Assembly: GCA_028023455.1 (NCBI GenBank)
Contig: JAQFVV010006646.1
Location: 399,001-463,000 of the forward strand
Origin: Epiperipatus broadwayi
Taxonomy: Eukaryota; Onychophora; Udeonychophora; Euonychophora; Peripatidae
Direction: 5' to 3'
Length of the DNA stretch: 64,000 nucleotides
Below the pieces are notes generated by a model, which saw only the letters and a list, made by a program, of their open reading frames with translations, was not told where the DNA came from and did not search any database. Shown here in pieces: positions 24,912-36,370 of the stretch. Numbering within the stretch: the stretch's first letter is position 1; each line of letters opens with the position of its first letter. The position numbers and the translations under genes were made by a program.

Positions 24912-25133
24912 TTAGAAACTAGATCTAAACACAAACTCTGAGCATTTATGAAACAGTTTCTATTCAGCTTGCAAGCGTGAATCTTTTAGACATGTAGTTT
25001 GAAGACATTACGTGTCTAAAAGATTCATGCTTGCAAGCTGATTCAACCTACGTGTCTAAAAGATTCATGCTTGCAAGCTGAATAGAAACTGTTTCATAAA
25101 CGCTGAGAGTTTGTGTTTAGATCTAGTTTCTAA

Positions 25134-25193
25134 AATTGCTGTCTTTCACTGACGATAGCAAATAGCTTGAAATCATGATCTGAATGTGGAATT
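25134..25193 (+). ncRNA. Hammerhead ribozyme, copy 3 (degenerate)
   Basis: Core CTGACGA (25149-25155), stem-loop II with CAAATA, GAA and ATC are present. Stem I has mismatches (CTTTCA against TGAATG, AATTGC against GGAATT), so this copy is probably weakened. Confidence 0.6.
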
Positions 25194-25532
25194 AAAGTTA
25201 GAGATAATGAATGCATACTCTGATGTTTATGTAAACAAATGCTTGATGGTGTTTTTGGTAGAACGCCATCTGTTGACATAAATACAAGTGTTAGCAAGTT
25301 TTTAATTTGTTTTTTGTTTTTCATAAATGTACCTTTGAGGTCTTTCTAGCAATGATATATATTGCAGAGGCTTCTACTATGTGGTGATGCTGAACTGAGA
25401 TCAGACCCATGTAGCTATCTGACTTGCTATGCTGAGTTTGAAGACATTATGTGTCTAAAAGATTTACGATTGCACGCTGAATAGAAACTGTTTCATAAAT
25501 GCTCAGAGTTTGTGTTTAGATCTAGTTTCTAA

Positions 25533-25592
25533 AATTCCTGTTTTTCACTGATGATAGAAAATAGCTTGAAATCATGATCTGAAAGTGGAATT
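25533..25592 (+). ncRNA. Hammerhead ribozyme, copy 4
   Basis: Core CTGATGA (25548-25554), GAA and ATC are present. Stem I is TTTTCA against TGAAAG with one G-U pair, plus AATTCC/GGAATT. Loop II reads GAAAATA instead of GCAAATA, losing one stem II pair. Confidence 0.65.
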
Positions 25593-25723
25593 AAAGTTAG
25601 AGATAGTGAATGCATGCTCTGACATTTATGTAAACAAATGCTTGATGGTGTTTTTGGTAAAACGCCATCTGTTGACATAAATACAAGCATTAGCAAGTTT
25701 TTAACTTGTTTTTTGTTTTTCAT

Positions 25724-27327
25724 ATATATATAGCTTTTCTCATTACTATTTAATTTCGTTAAACTAATGCTATATTACAAATTATTTCTTTGGGAATATC
25801 TATTTGCATCCTTAACATAATTTATGAATTCCTATCATCATTTCATTGACTGAGTTGTCTTTAATGTTGCTTAAATACTTATTACTATTTCCACCCAGCA
25901 TATTTGTGGTTCTGAGCCTACTCTAATTCTGAGCATCTATCCTACGAATTTATAAGAATTATGCTGCAAGTGATGAGAAAAGCAATCAGGAATAATTCAG
26001 AAATGCAGTCTCCCACTAACTTACTCAAGGCAGCTTGTACTTAGAACATGAAAAAAGTATATGTGTAACGTAGTAAGGATCCAATTAATTATCTAATAAA
26101 ATAACTGTCATGTGCCTATATGTTGTAAGAATCCAATTGATGACATGGGGAAAAAAGGTCATATCTGACTATGGTCGGACATAGGGTATTCATGTAAGAT
26201 GCTGGATATAACACAATGAAGTACATGACTCATGATTACATTTATCTTCAATATACTATCCTAAGACTTAGCCATCAAATTTACATGTAATTTAAGTCAG
26301 TGTATCCACATCTCACCTTTCTTTTTTGGATTGTTTGCCTCAGTGTTCAAACTCAGTAAGAATTGGCATTCCACTCTTGTAACAGGGATGTAGTTACACA
26401 TATTCCTGGTCAGAGAAGCTTACCCAAGTTAGCATTCAATAATTATCCTTATCTAGGAATTTCTATCATAGACATTATATAATAATATATGTTTATGTGT
26501 ATATATAGGTATGGGGTGTTGGCTTTATAGATGAATGCAAAGACTTATTCAATAAATTAGAAAGACTTTATCTGTTCAACAAAATTTATAACATTTATTT
26601 ATAAACGTAAGCAGTATTCAAATGGTAAATAAATTTGATAAAATTAAAGAGATATTAAAAATATTTACATATGGATATGAGATTATACATACATATTCAC
26701 AGTTTAAATGCTTGCAATGAGCATCTATAATATTAGCGATTTCTTTAATCTGAAGTTACCAATTCTTACTTCCCAAGATAGATACTCATGTTGCAGATAT
26801 TCCTAATTAAAATCATCATGTTGACTTTATTATCCATGTAATTAATTAACTAAAATTAATTTAACATTTAATGACAATGTTGATTTGACTTGTCGCTCTA
26901 GTTATGATAATTTAACTTGCTTAGAGATCTCTTTATCATTTATCACATAATAATTTAGAAAGCATAGCAGATATATCCAGGAAGTTAATCATTTATACAG
27001 AATTCCTTAAGTAACTACCATTAGTAAAACAAATAATACATAAAGCAAATTTGCTTTCATAAGTGTGTGTTATTAGGGTCAACAAAAAAAAATAAGAATA
27101 TGGTCAAGTGCTCGGGCCAGGAAATTGAGTCTATATGTTGTTTCAAAAAAAAAATTTGGTCTAAATTGAATCTTCCCACCTGTTCTCTTTGTATTTCTGT
27201 TAAATTGAATTCTCCCAAAATGTTGAATCTGAATAATACACTCACTTTTCCACAAGATAGGAATCAATCAATAATAATAATTAAATAATAATAATAATAA
27301 TAATACATTCATAAAAAATATTTATAA
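25724..27327. other. Non-coding DNA
   Basis: I find no gene, RNA or clear repeat over about 1.6 kb. Overlapping short open frames on both strands at 27057-27288 are frame shadows of one AT-rich stretch. Confidence 0.55.
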
Positions 27328-27339
27328 TGCATAACATAG

Positions 27340-27373
<34 letters not shown>

Positions 27374-27384
27374 CTATGTTATGC

Positions 27385-27424
<40 letters not shown>
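27328..27424. repeat. (AT)n with perfect palindrome
   Basis: 'atgcataacatagtaatat' and its exact complement flank an (AT)n core (about 27328-27386), followed by another AT tract to 27424. It could form a long hairpin or cruciform. Confidence 0.8.
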
Positions 27425-27427
<3 letters not shown>

Positions 27428-28170
27428 GGATCATTTCAGGAATCAATCATCAGGCTCATTTCATTAAAGTTTTTCTCATTTTATAGTTCATACAGTTTAT
27501 ATGCACTCCTCTCTTTGGGGCAAGAATCATTCACTGTTGCTGTTGTGTAGCATGCTGTGGACAATTCTACCCTGATGGATATTGGTTTTCTTCTGGTCTT
27601 TTTCTAACGATTTCTTGCTGTATGAAGTAAGTATGTCAGAAGCTATAAATGTATAGTTATGGCTATATACTTTCTAGGGTTATGTGATTCGTGCTCTACC
27701 CATAGCAATCAACTGCTCTAGCAAAAACACATTGTAATGGCTTCCTTAATTTCATATACAGCTTGAAATCAAAAGAAATATTTTTTAAACATGATAAAAT
27801 TTGCTTTTTTTAGCATCTATCATATTATATATATATATATCTTTAGAAGTTTGAAATGATTATTTTTACATTCACTAACCATTTAATTTTATCTGCATAA
27901 TTTGTTTATCTGCAACATCTCTTGTTTGTTTTCTAAATCTGTGACAAATTTGGTCTAAATGTTAAATTAAAAAAAGATTTCAAACAACAGTTTCCATATT
28001 GAATCAAAATCTGGCTATTTTTTTGGTAGTCTTCCGTTATGCATACTGTGGCTGCTAGGCAATGCTGCCGAATCACCAAGAAGCCTGCAAGTAATAAATT
28101 TCTATAGAAAAATGACTAAAATCAATGGATAATTAATTAAAGTGCCTACGGCAAGATATTAAAAAAAATC
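27425..28170. other. Non-coding DNA
   Basis: AT-rich sequence; I recognise nothing in it. Confidence 0.5.
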
Positions 28171-28471
28171 GCTGAAGTCTGTGAAATTAAAACGCCTAAG
28201 GCTTGACATCAAAAGTAAATAAAAAAAATCAAATACAAAAAAAAGTAAGTAAAAAATCAAGTGAAATAATATGTAAATTTTAAAAAGAACACAGACACAC
28301 AAAATGGGTCCAAAAATCGCTGAAATCGATAGAAAATTAAAACTAAAACACGTCCAAAGCTGAAATCTGTGAAATTAAAATACATAAAGCTAGACATCAA
28401 AAGTAAGTAAAAAATGAAGTACAAAAAATGTAACTAAAAAAATCAAGTGAAATAATATGCAAATTTTAAAA
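28171..28471. repeat. Two diverged tandem copies, period about 188 bp
   Basis: 28171-28285 and 28359-28471 share 'gctgaaRtctgtgaaattaaaa', 'gacatcaaaagtaaRtaaa' and 'tcaagtgaaataatatg'. They are A-rich and non-coding. 28472-28957 downstream is A-rich with short C runs (28538, 28643) and no gene. Confidence 0.65.
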
Positions 28472-28958
28472 AAGTAATTAATTGTAATTAAATTTTAAAA
28501 AAAGTGCACACAAAATCAGTAAAAATACAGAAAATACCCCCCCCCCAGTGATAAATTGAAATGGCTCAAAAATATATAAAATATAAATTAAAAAAAATTG
28601 CTCAAAAGTAAGTAAAATACAAACTGTGAAAACAGAAATCACCCCCCCTCCATTTTTACTCTTATGCAAAGGAAAGTAAATTTTGGATAACTTATATATA
28701 AATAATTAAAAAAAAATATCAAAGTTTAAAAATCTATAAACTTGCCACTTCCTGACCTTCCAATTTTGCAGGATGGGCAAGATAGCACACTTTCTTTACA
28801 ATCTTCTCCCAAATATTGTTTTCATGCTGTGACCATGCTCCTATTCAAATCCAAACATTTATTCGTGATTGGATAGTCCATTGGTTTTTATTCCACAAAT
28901 AAATGATTCAGGTGGCTGAGAGAAGTTGTAATCAGCAGCTCTTGAACCAGGTTTCTTT

Positions 28959-29305
28959 TCAGAGTGCTAAGCGATTTTGACATACACTGATGTTGCATTT
29001 ACATTGCATTCCTGGGCTGATGTAAAGCCTCATTTGATGACCATTGATGCAGACGTTTTGAGATAGCAGAACACTTTTATTTTGTAAAAACTCCACTGTC
29101 TCATTTTCTGTTTTTGGGAGATCCCACATTTTCATCATTTGGCAAAGCAAAGATAAAAACACTATACCTACTTTAATTTCAGCATGTTTTTTAAAATGTT
29201 GCCTGAAAGATTTGTGCATGTTAACTATTGTATTGATTTGCATATAAAGAGTCCATATTAACACCATCAAAAATACAAATAATCCCAACAAATTGTATTT
29301 TAGCA
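28959..29305 (-). CDS. Possible terminal exon, unknown membrane-anchored protein
   Basis: An open frame of about 115 codons ends at a stop at 28959. Its upstream limit lacks an ATG; instead the minus strand reads 'attattttctcag' immediately before it, a good 3' splice acceptor. It may therefore be a last exon. The frame begins with a hydrophobic segment (LLGLFVFLMVLIWTLYM, about residues 6-22) that could be a membrane anchor, followed by a soluble stretch with an NET sequon, an NIS sequon and four Cys near the end. I recognise no family. No partner exon was identified, and in DNA this AT-rich a chance frame of this length is possible. Confidence 0.22.
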
Positions 29306-30737
29306 CTGAGAAAATAATTATTAGATCATAATAAAACTAAGCAGGTATTTCAAAAGATTGTTCAGTTTGATTTTGATCAAATTTGTTAACCCAAGGAATT
29401 ACATTTTTCATGAAAAATTCTATTATGTCATATGTTTTTCTTAGAAATTTATAGTATAGCACACCACATTTTTAATGCCCTATGGTTTGTAACCATTTTC
29501 TCAACAAATGATTTAGAAAAACGATGTGGCACTGGTAAAATGGACAAAAATTTTTGCTATCAGATATTTATGTTTTTATTTTTTGATGCATATTCATGAC
29601 CCACTAAAAATTTAATGTCATAAGTGCTAGTATACAGTAATCATGCCAAATATGTATTTGTGCTCAATATACAGTCCTATTACATGAGATTTGTGTTTTG
29701 TTTTAATATATTATTACCATTATTGCATACTAAAAAGGTATTATACCCCCATCATCCTGATTCACCTACTATGTCCCATAGTAATATCTTTTCAAAGTTC
29801 AAACCTTTCCAAGTGTAGGTATATTCACTTAAATTCATCATAAATAATCTATAGTATGGTATATTTGTGTGTATGTGTGTCTATAAAGGTATAGCATATT
29901 AACTGTAATAATTATATGCATATGATGAATATACATATTGAAACAGTCGAATGAAGTGACTCTCTTCTTTTATCTACTATAGTACATAGTAATAAGTTTT
30001 TTATAATTATCTATGATTGAGTATGCATATATTAAATTAAATATATTCTGATATTGTCATATTAAATATAAGGAGTGTGTGTATTTATTATTATATAATT
30101 ATGTATACCTATGTGAAATGAGCGTCTACGCACATACAAGTTAAAATTTGTAAAACTAAATCTAAAGTAAACCTTGCTTATATGTAATGTGGACATACAT
30201 ATTCGTGTGAAAGGCCCAGTAATGTAATAGATTTAAGAGCAATACAATTCTTTGACATTATTTTAGAATTAAATTATTATAGGCTGATGTGTAAACTAAT
30301 CTTATTTTTACATATAAAGTCTATTAAAATCAAATGAGTTGCACATGTAAGTTATTTACAAGTTCTAAAGTTTGTTTTCTAAAATCCTTTCACTAAATAT
30401 TGACCTAATTAGTGCCCTAAAAAAGACAGTGGTAAAAGGCAAAAAATAACCCATTGCAAACCTATTTTAAAACCAACTGCAGTTAAAAAAATCTGGGAAC
30501 TGCCTTCAAAAATTGATAACTCAGCATGATTCTCTGTCTTTGCTAAAAAATAGTGTAAATCAATTAATTGAAAAAAAAATGTAAATAAGTTTAATAATGA
30601 GCAGTGTATAAACTAAAATTTCAGCTTTGGCAAAATATATCCTTTTATTTTTACTTTTATTTATTTTTTATTAAAAGATATGTGATTTTATGATGTCAAT
30701 TGTGGGGCAGAAGATAACTATTAGTACTGATAAGAAC
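29306..30737. other. Non-coding DNA
   Basis: AT-rich, with no recognisable gene or repeat over about 1.4 kb. It lies between the possible exon and the LINE fragment. Confidence 0.5.
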
Positions 30738-31425
30738 TAAAAATAAATGTTAAAAAGACTAAAGTAATGTTTAATCGATTTGCTCAAAATTTGAAAATAA
30801 AGATTGATTATGAAGAATTAGAAGAAGTTAACAGTTACAAATACCTTGGTCAGATTATTAATACAGATGGAAACATAATGGAGGAAATTAATTACAGAAT
30901 TAAACTTGGTTGGAGTGCATTTGTTAGAAATAACTTGATACTAAAAGGAAATATGCCTATGTGTTTGAAAAGGATGGTTTTTAACAAATGTGTTTTACCA
31001 GTTCTTACTTATGGATCTAAGACTTGGACACTTAATAGAAGAGCAATCCAGAGACTTTAGAACACTCAAAGGAGTATGGAGAGATGTATGTTGGGAGTAA
31101 CAAGAAGAGATCGAAAATGCAATGTATGGGTAAGACAACAAACAGGTGTTACTGATGTTATTAAAAAAATTAAGAGATTGAAATGGAGTTGGGCTGGACA
31201 TATTGCTAGAAGAGATGATAATAGATGGACAATTGAAATTTTAAACTGGATTCCAAGAGATTGTAAAAGACCCAGAAGAGACCACATGTGAGATGAATGG
31301 ATGAAATAAAAAAATGTGCAGGGGTGTTGTGGAGAAGAGAAGTTAAGGATCGGAGAAGATGGATTAAACTTGGAGAGACCTTCATCCTGCAGTGGATTGA
31401 TAATGGTTCATGATGATGATGATGA
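30738..31425 (+). pseudogene. RTE-like LINE, 5'-truncated copy A
   Basis: This is the 3' end of a LINE reverse transcriptase ORF. Homology to copy B starts abruptly at about 30738 (KVMFNRFAQN). The frame covers the RT thumb and C-terminal region: YKYLGQIINTDGN, LKRMVFNKCVLPVLTYG, then the family-typical ERCMLGV, RQQTGVTDVI, LKWSWAGHIARRDD and NWIPRDCKR. An in-frame TAG interrupts at 31058-31060 and a one-base deletion near 31283 destroys the last 45 codons. It ends in a short GAT trinucleotide run (about 31409-31422), as copy B does; simple-repeat 3' tails are characteristic of RTE-clade LINEs. Dead on arrival. Confidence 0.8.
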
Positions 31426-31540
31426 CTGATAAGTAGAGATGGGAGAAAAAGAAGACCCACAACATCTGCTCACTGATGGAGAAAGCAATCTAAGTGTTCC
31501 CACCATGTTAGGTAGAAGAAGAAAGAACACCAGTAATAAA

Positions 31541-32330
31541 CTTCTGCAGAACTCTATTTCAATTATAAAATCAGGCTAAACTTAAAAGTTAGCTATCCTA
31601 TTCTGCAAATGTGCACAATAAAAAATCTTTCTCATTATTTAAATTTCTTAAACTATGAAGTAAATCTAATCTTGTAATTCTTGCTCCAACTTATGTAGCT
31701 TTAAATTCATCTAAATTAAATGAAACTCACTTGAAATGATTATATCTATTTTGTTTTATCTTTGTTTGAAAATATATGATTAATGCGATGATTGATTCGG
31801 AATGGAGTTTAATATAAAATTTAGTTATTTAGTGTAATTACAATTGTTTTTTTTTTGTGTGTACTTCTTTAAAAATTATGTATTTTGAGTGATGTTTTTG
31901 ATTTGTGCGTGCACTTTTAAAAATATTTTGCCATTACAACTGTTATAGATGTCTCAAAGTTTGAATGTTCTTTTTGCCTACATAGAAACAAAGATAAAAC
32001 AAAATATGTATAATCATTTCAAGTAAGTTTCATTTAGTTTAGAGGAATTTAAACTTATATAAGATTGACTAAGATCTATAAGTTTAGATTTATTTCATGG
32101 ATTAAGAAATTTTAATAATGAGAAAGATTTTTGTTGTGCACATTTACAGACTAGGATAGATAGCTTTTAAGTTTAGCCTGATTTTAGAATTGAAATAAAG
32201 TTGTTCAGAAATTTACTTTGAGTGATGTTTTTGATCTGTGTGTGCACTCTTAAAAATATTCCACCATTACAACTGTTTTTGATGTCTCAAAGTTAGAATG
32301 TTGTTTTTGCCTACATAGAAACTATCCATG
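31541..32330. repeat. Inverted repeat interlaced with a direct repeat
   Basis: Arms of about 225 bp at 31541-31769 and 31986-32210 are reverse complements with scattered differences (shared 'atcaggctaaacttaaaag', 'aatgtgcacaa', 'ttgttttatctttgttt'). The sequence between the arms at 31878-31990 recurs directly at 32216-32330 ('gagtgatgtttttgat', 'ccattacaactgt', 'tttttgcctacatagaaac'). The direct repeats therefore flank the right arm. I see no coding frame; the element class is unclear. Confidence 0.7.
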
Positions 32331-32518
32331 TTATATTTTTATAATCATCTGCAATCTGTTGGAAGAAGCTTCTCCAAATAATTTTTATTCAAAGTCTCAC
32401 AGATGGAATATTACTTTTTCCTACTTTCAAATTGCCCATGATGTGTTTCTTTTGTAAGTACCTTTTTTGTAAGTATTTGTGGTTTTTTTGTGTGTATGTT
32501 GTACTTGGATTTTTTGGC

Positions 32519-32645
32519 TGTTAGGAATACTAACTGATATATATATATATATTTCCAATATGTGTGCCTTTATAATATACATGTTAGGAATACTAACTGA
32601 TATATATATATATATTTCCAATATGTGTGCCTTTATAATATACAA
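32519..32645. repeat. 63 bp tandem duplication
   Basis: Two adjacent, almost identical copies of 'tgttaggaatactaactg(at)n tttccaatatgtgtgc...ataca' (32519-32581 and 32582-32644). They sit directly before the 5' truncation point of LINE copy B. Confidence 0.85.
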
Positions 32646-32649
32646 CATT

Positions 32650-35082
32650 TTAAAATTGTTTTGGGAGACTTTAATGCTAGAATAGGTAGAAAAATGAAAG
32701 ATGAAATTGCTGTAGGTAATTTTGGTTATGGTAATAGAAATGAGAGAGGACATAGACTTGTGGAGTTTGCAGAAAAAGAAAAACTTTATATTATGAATTC
32801 ATTTTTTGAGAAAAATGTTAAAAGGAAATGGACATGGAAACATCCAAATGAAAGTACAGAAGAATTGGATTATATTTTGACTAACAGAAAATACATATTT
32901 CAAGCTTGTAATGTTCTTAATAAATTTAACACAGGAAGTGATCATCGATTAGTAAGGTGTAAGTTACGTGTTAACGTAAAACTAGAGAGACAAAAATTAT
33001 TAAGAAGAATAATATTTACAGTTGATATTCCTAATCTTCAGAAACATTCTAATGAATTTAAATTAGAACTTACAAATAGGTTTCAAGTGTTAGGAGGTTT
33101 TGAACATGATTCAGATTTGAATGAAATTAATATGAAAATAGCTGATACACTTTTAAAAACTGCAACAAAGATAGCAGGTAGAAAAAAGCAGCAATTGACT
33201 AATAAAATTTCTACTGAGACTAGAGAATTTATGAAGAAAAGAAGGAATATGAAGATATACAAAAACGATGTATTAAAAAGAATTGAATATCTCGAATTTT
33301 GTAAAATGGTACGGAAAAGAGTTGAAAATGATATAAGAAAGTATAACTTTGAAATAGCAAGGAAAGCTGTAGAAGAAAGTAAAAGTCTCAAGAATGTTAA
33401 ACAACATTTTGGTATTGGTAGGAAATTTGTATCTGGAATAAGAAAAAAAGATGAAATTATTATTAAAAAGAGAGATGACGTCATGAAATTGGTAGAAGAT
33501 TTTTATCAAGAATTATATAGTAATAAAGCACAAGTACCTCCTATATCTACTACATCTTCCGAATTGCCCAGAATTTTAAATGAAGAAGTGAGACATGCAA
33601 TTAAATGTATCAAGAAAGGAAAGGCTCCAGGAAATGATGGAATTATAATTGATATATTAAAAGAAGCAGGTGAAGAAATAGAAACAATTTTAGAAAAGTT
33701 ATATACCAAATGTCTAAATGGTAAAGATGTACCGGAAGATTGGAAGAATGCAGTAATAATATTAATATTTCAAAAAGGTGATAAAGAAGATATTAGAAAT
33801 TACAGACCTATCAGCCTTTTATCAGTTTTATATAAAATTTTTACCAAGATAATTACAACTCGTCTACAGAGAACTTTGGATTTCCACCAACCAAGAGAAC
33901 AAGCTTGATTTAAAAGTGGTTTTAGTACAATAGATCATATCCAGGTATTGAGAAAAGTCATAGAAAGGACAAACGAATATGACTTGTCATTATGTTTTGG
34001 ATTTGTAGATTATGAAAAGGCATTCGATTCTATACACATTTCTTCAGTGATTAAAGCATTGGATCATCAAGGTATAGATCCAGGATATTGTCATATTTTA
34101 AAGAATATTTATAAAAATGCAACAGCAACAATTAGATTACATAATGATACTGGAAAAATCAACATTGAGAAAGTTGTAAGACAAGGTGACTCCATATCTC
34201 CAAAACTTTTACAGCAGTGCTGCAAGAAGTATTTTGTGGATTAAAATGGGAAACTAAAGGAGTGAAAGTAAATGGAGAGTATTTAAGTCATTTAGATTTC
34301 GCAGATGATGTAGTTGTTTTTGCAAATAATGCTTCAGAGCTGCAGGAAATGTTGCAGGAGTTAGCAGATGAAAGTAGAAAAGTAGGACTAAAGATAAATG
34401 TTAAAAAGACTAAAGTAATGTTTAATCGATTTGCTCAAAATATGAAAATAAAGATTGATTATGAAGAATTAGAAGAAGTTAACAGTTACAAATACCTTGA
34501 TCAGATTATTAATACAGATGGAAACATAATGGAGGAAATTAATCATAGAATTAAACTTGGTTGGAGTGCTTTTGGTAGAAATAACTTGATACTAAAAGGA
34601 AATATGCCTATGTGTTTGAAAAGGATGGTTTTTAACAAATGTGTTTTACCAGTTCTGACTTATGGATCTGAGACTTGGAAACTTAATAAAAGAGCAATAC
34701 AGAGACTTCAAACCACTCAAAGGAGTATCGAGAGATGTATGTTGGGAGTAATAAGAAGAGATCGAAAACGCAATGTATGGGTAAGACAACAAACAGGTGT
34801 TACTGACCTTATTGAAAAAAATAAAAGATTGAAATGGAGTTGGGCTGGACATATTGTTAGAAGAGATGATAATAGATGGACAATTGAAATTTTAAACTGG
34901 ATTCCAAGAGATTGTAAAAGACCCAGAAAGAGCCCACATGTGAGATGGATGGATGAAATAAGAAAATGTGCAGGGGTGTTGAGGAGAAGAGAAGCTAAAG
35001 ATCGGAGAAGATGGATTAAACTTGGAGAGACCTTCATCCTGCAGTGGATTGATAATGGTTGATGATGATGATGATATATATA
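32650..35082 (+). pseudogene. RTE-like LINE, 5'-truncated copy B (endonuclease end plus RT)
   Basis: The frame enters in the apurinic-type endonuclease ([10 protein letters not shown]), continues through LDYILTN and the catalytic GSDHRLV, a basic linker, then the reverse transcriptase: [47 protein letters not shown] (catalytic FADD) and the C-terminal motifs seen in copy A. Two lesions break it: a TGA at 33906-33908 just after PREQA, where the family usually has Gly, and a one-base loss near 34207 after ISPKL that shifts the frame before FADD. The last segment is open to 35062. The 3' tail is a (GAT)n run merging into (AT)n. The first half of the endonuclease is missing, so it is truncated and inactive. 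RTE assignment rests on the motif style and the tail. Confidence 0.85.
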
Positions 35083-36370
35083 TATATATATATAAAGTAA
35101 ATTGGATATTATTTGTTAAATAATTCAAAACAAGCACTAAAAAATTTTGTACAAACATATATGTGTGATGTTATATATATACAGTTTCATGTTCTATTTC
35201 TTCAAACATTGAAAATAATATTTTAGAATTTTTCTAATCCTATAACATCTAAATTCTGATTAAAATTTAGTTCACCATTTGTGAAAGCTAAGGTCAGTGT
35301 GTGTGCGATTTCAAGCTATCTTCGCAATATATATCTTTTAACTAAATACATGAAATAATTAAAAAAAATATTTAAATGTGCTCAAATATTTAACAAAACA
35401 TACATGAAATAATATTTATTTTTACAAAGCACAAACGGTATTAAAATTAAACATATATTGCTGCAAGTTATAACATCGAAAAACTACTGCGTAGTAAATC
35501 GAAAGATTTCATGCAGTATGTTTATAATTAGAACTCAGTGAGTTGAGTGTGAAGATATTTAAGGTTCACACTTTCAGATCTAAGTACTTTGGACTGGCTT
35601 GGATATATAAACAGACAGGTAAAGAAAAGAGTGGAACCACTTTTTTCTTGTTAAATTCTTTGTCTCAGTATTTACGATCTGATTGGCTAAGCGCTTGAGA
35701 GGCTTGCAGTCTCTCAGTTTAATACATGCAATAATGAAAGAGAATATTTAAATGTGCTAAAATATTTAATAAAACACTAGCATATACACAGATATTTATA
35801 CAGACAAGCAAAATAAATAATAAGAAGAAAAATATCTAATCATCGAAAATATGAAGTAAAGTTTTCCAAACTGTGAGAGATAATATAGATATAATTATAT
35901 TAATATTTCTATATCAATGAAAATACACATTAGTATAATTTACACAAAAGAAATACATTTCCTTGATTCCCTTGAGAAGGTAGCATATGCAGATTCATAA
36001 AGAGAATGAGTTCATTTGGCAAACTGTGACAATGTGTATCTTGTCCTAATATATTTTTCGAATCTGCACTCGTTTGATCGTTATTTCAGATATAGGTAGA
36101 GAAAGACACAGATGGCCAGCTGCAGATTCCTTTCAATTTTAGGTGATGGTTAAATAATTTAGCAGCTTTGGATTCTTTGTGGTACCATAGCTTAGAGCCC
36201 AGCATGTTTAATGTTTTAGCACAACCTATTCATCTCTAGCCAGTGAATATATATTTTTGTTGACTCAAACAAAAGTTTTTAGAAATCTCTTGTGCAAGAA
36301 ATATATATCATGAACAAGTAATGGTATAAAAATTAAAAATTAAAAATGTCTCCTGAATTTTTTCATTTTT
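35083..36370. other. Non-coding DNA with a short (AT)n and a diverged direct repeat
   Basis: (AT)n follows the LINE tail to 35093. A block of about 60 bp near 35345-35402 ('aatatttaaatgtgct.aaatattta') recurs near 35720-35780. No gene seen. Confidence 0.55.

Larger units (their letters stand above)
24369..24995 (-). mobile_element. Hammerhead retrozyme-like array, left arm
   Basis: About 1.6 tandem units of a 399 bp repeat read on the minus strand. Ribozyme cores lie at 24491-24497 and 24890-24896, exactly 399 bp apart. The 3' (outer) end stops at a GTTGACATA site that merges into (TA)n; the 5' (inner) end joins the right array with no spacer. Tandem units of a few hundred bp, each with one type I hammerhead, are the hallmark of animal retrozymes: non-coding retroelements that pass through small circular RNA. 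Confidence 0.7.
24996..25723 (+). mobile_element. Hammerhead retrozyme-like array, right arm
   Basis: About 1.8 units of the same 399 bp repeat on the plus strand, with cores at 25149-25155 and 25548-25554 (399 bp apart). It starts head to head with the left array and has a local duplication of about 31 bp near 25010-25080 (two copies of 'acgtgtctaaaagattcatg...' split by 'attcaacct'). The outer end stops at TTTTTCATA and merges into a short (TA)n. The two outer ends fall about 50 bases apart within the unit, both at a CATA site. Confidence 0.7.

Noticed and set aside
24369-25723. CRISPR-like or protein-coding reading of the 399 bp repeats (a 64-codon frame recurs four times)
   Set aside because: Units are long, few and head to head, with no spacers. 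The frame lies antisense to the ribozyme strand and recurs only because the units are copies.
27057-27288. Three overlapping 62-73 codon frames on both strands
   Set aside because: Low-complexity A/T content and mutual overlap; no family or splice signals.
33083-35158. Minus-strand frames across the LINE copies
   Set aside because: Antisense shadows of the LINE reverse transcriptase frame.
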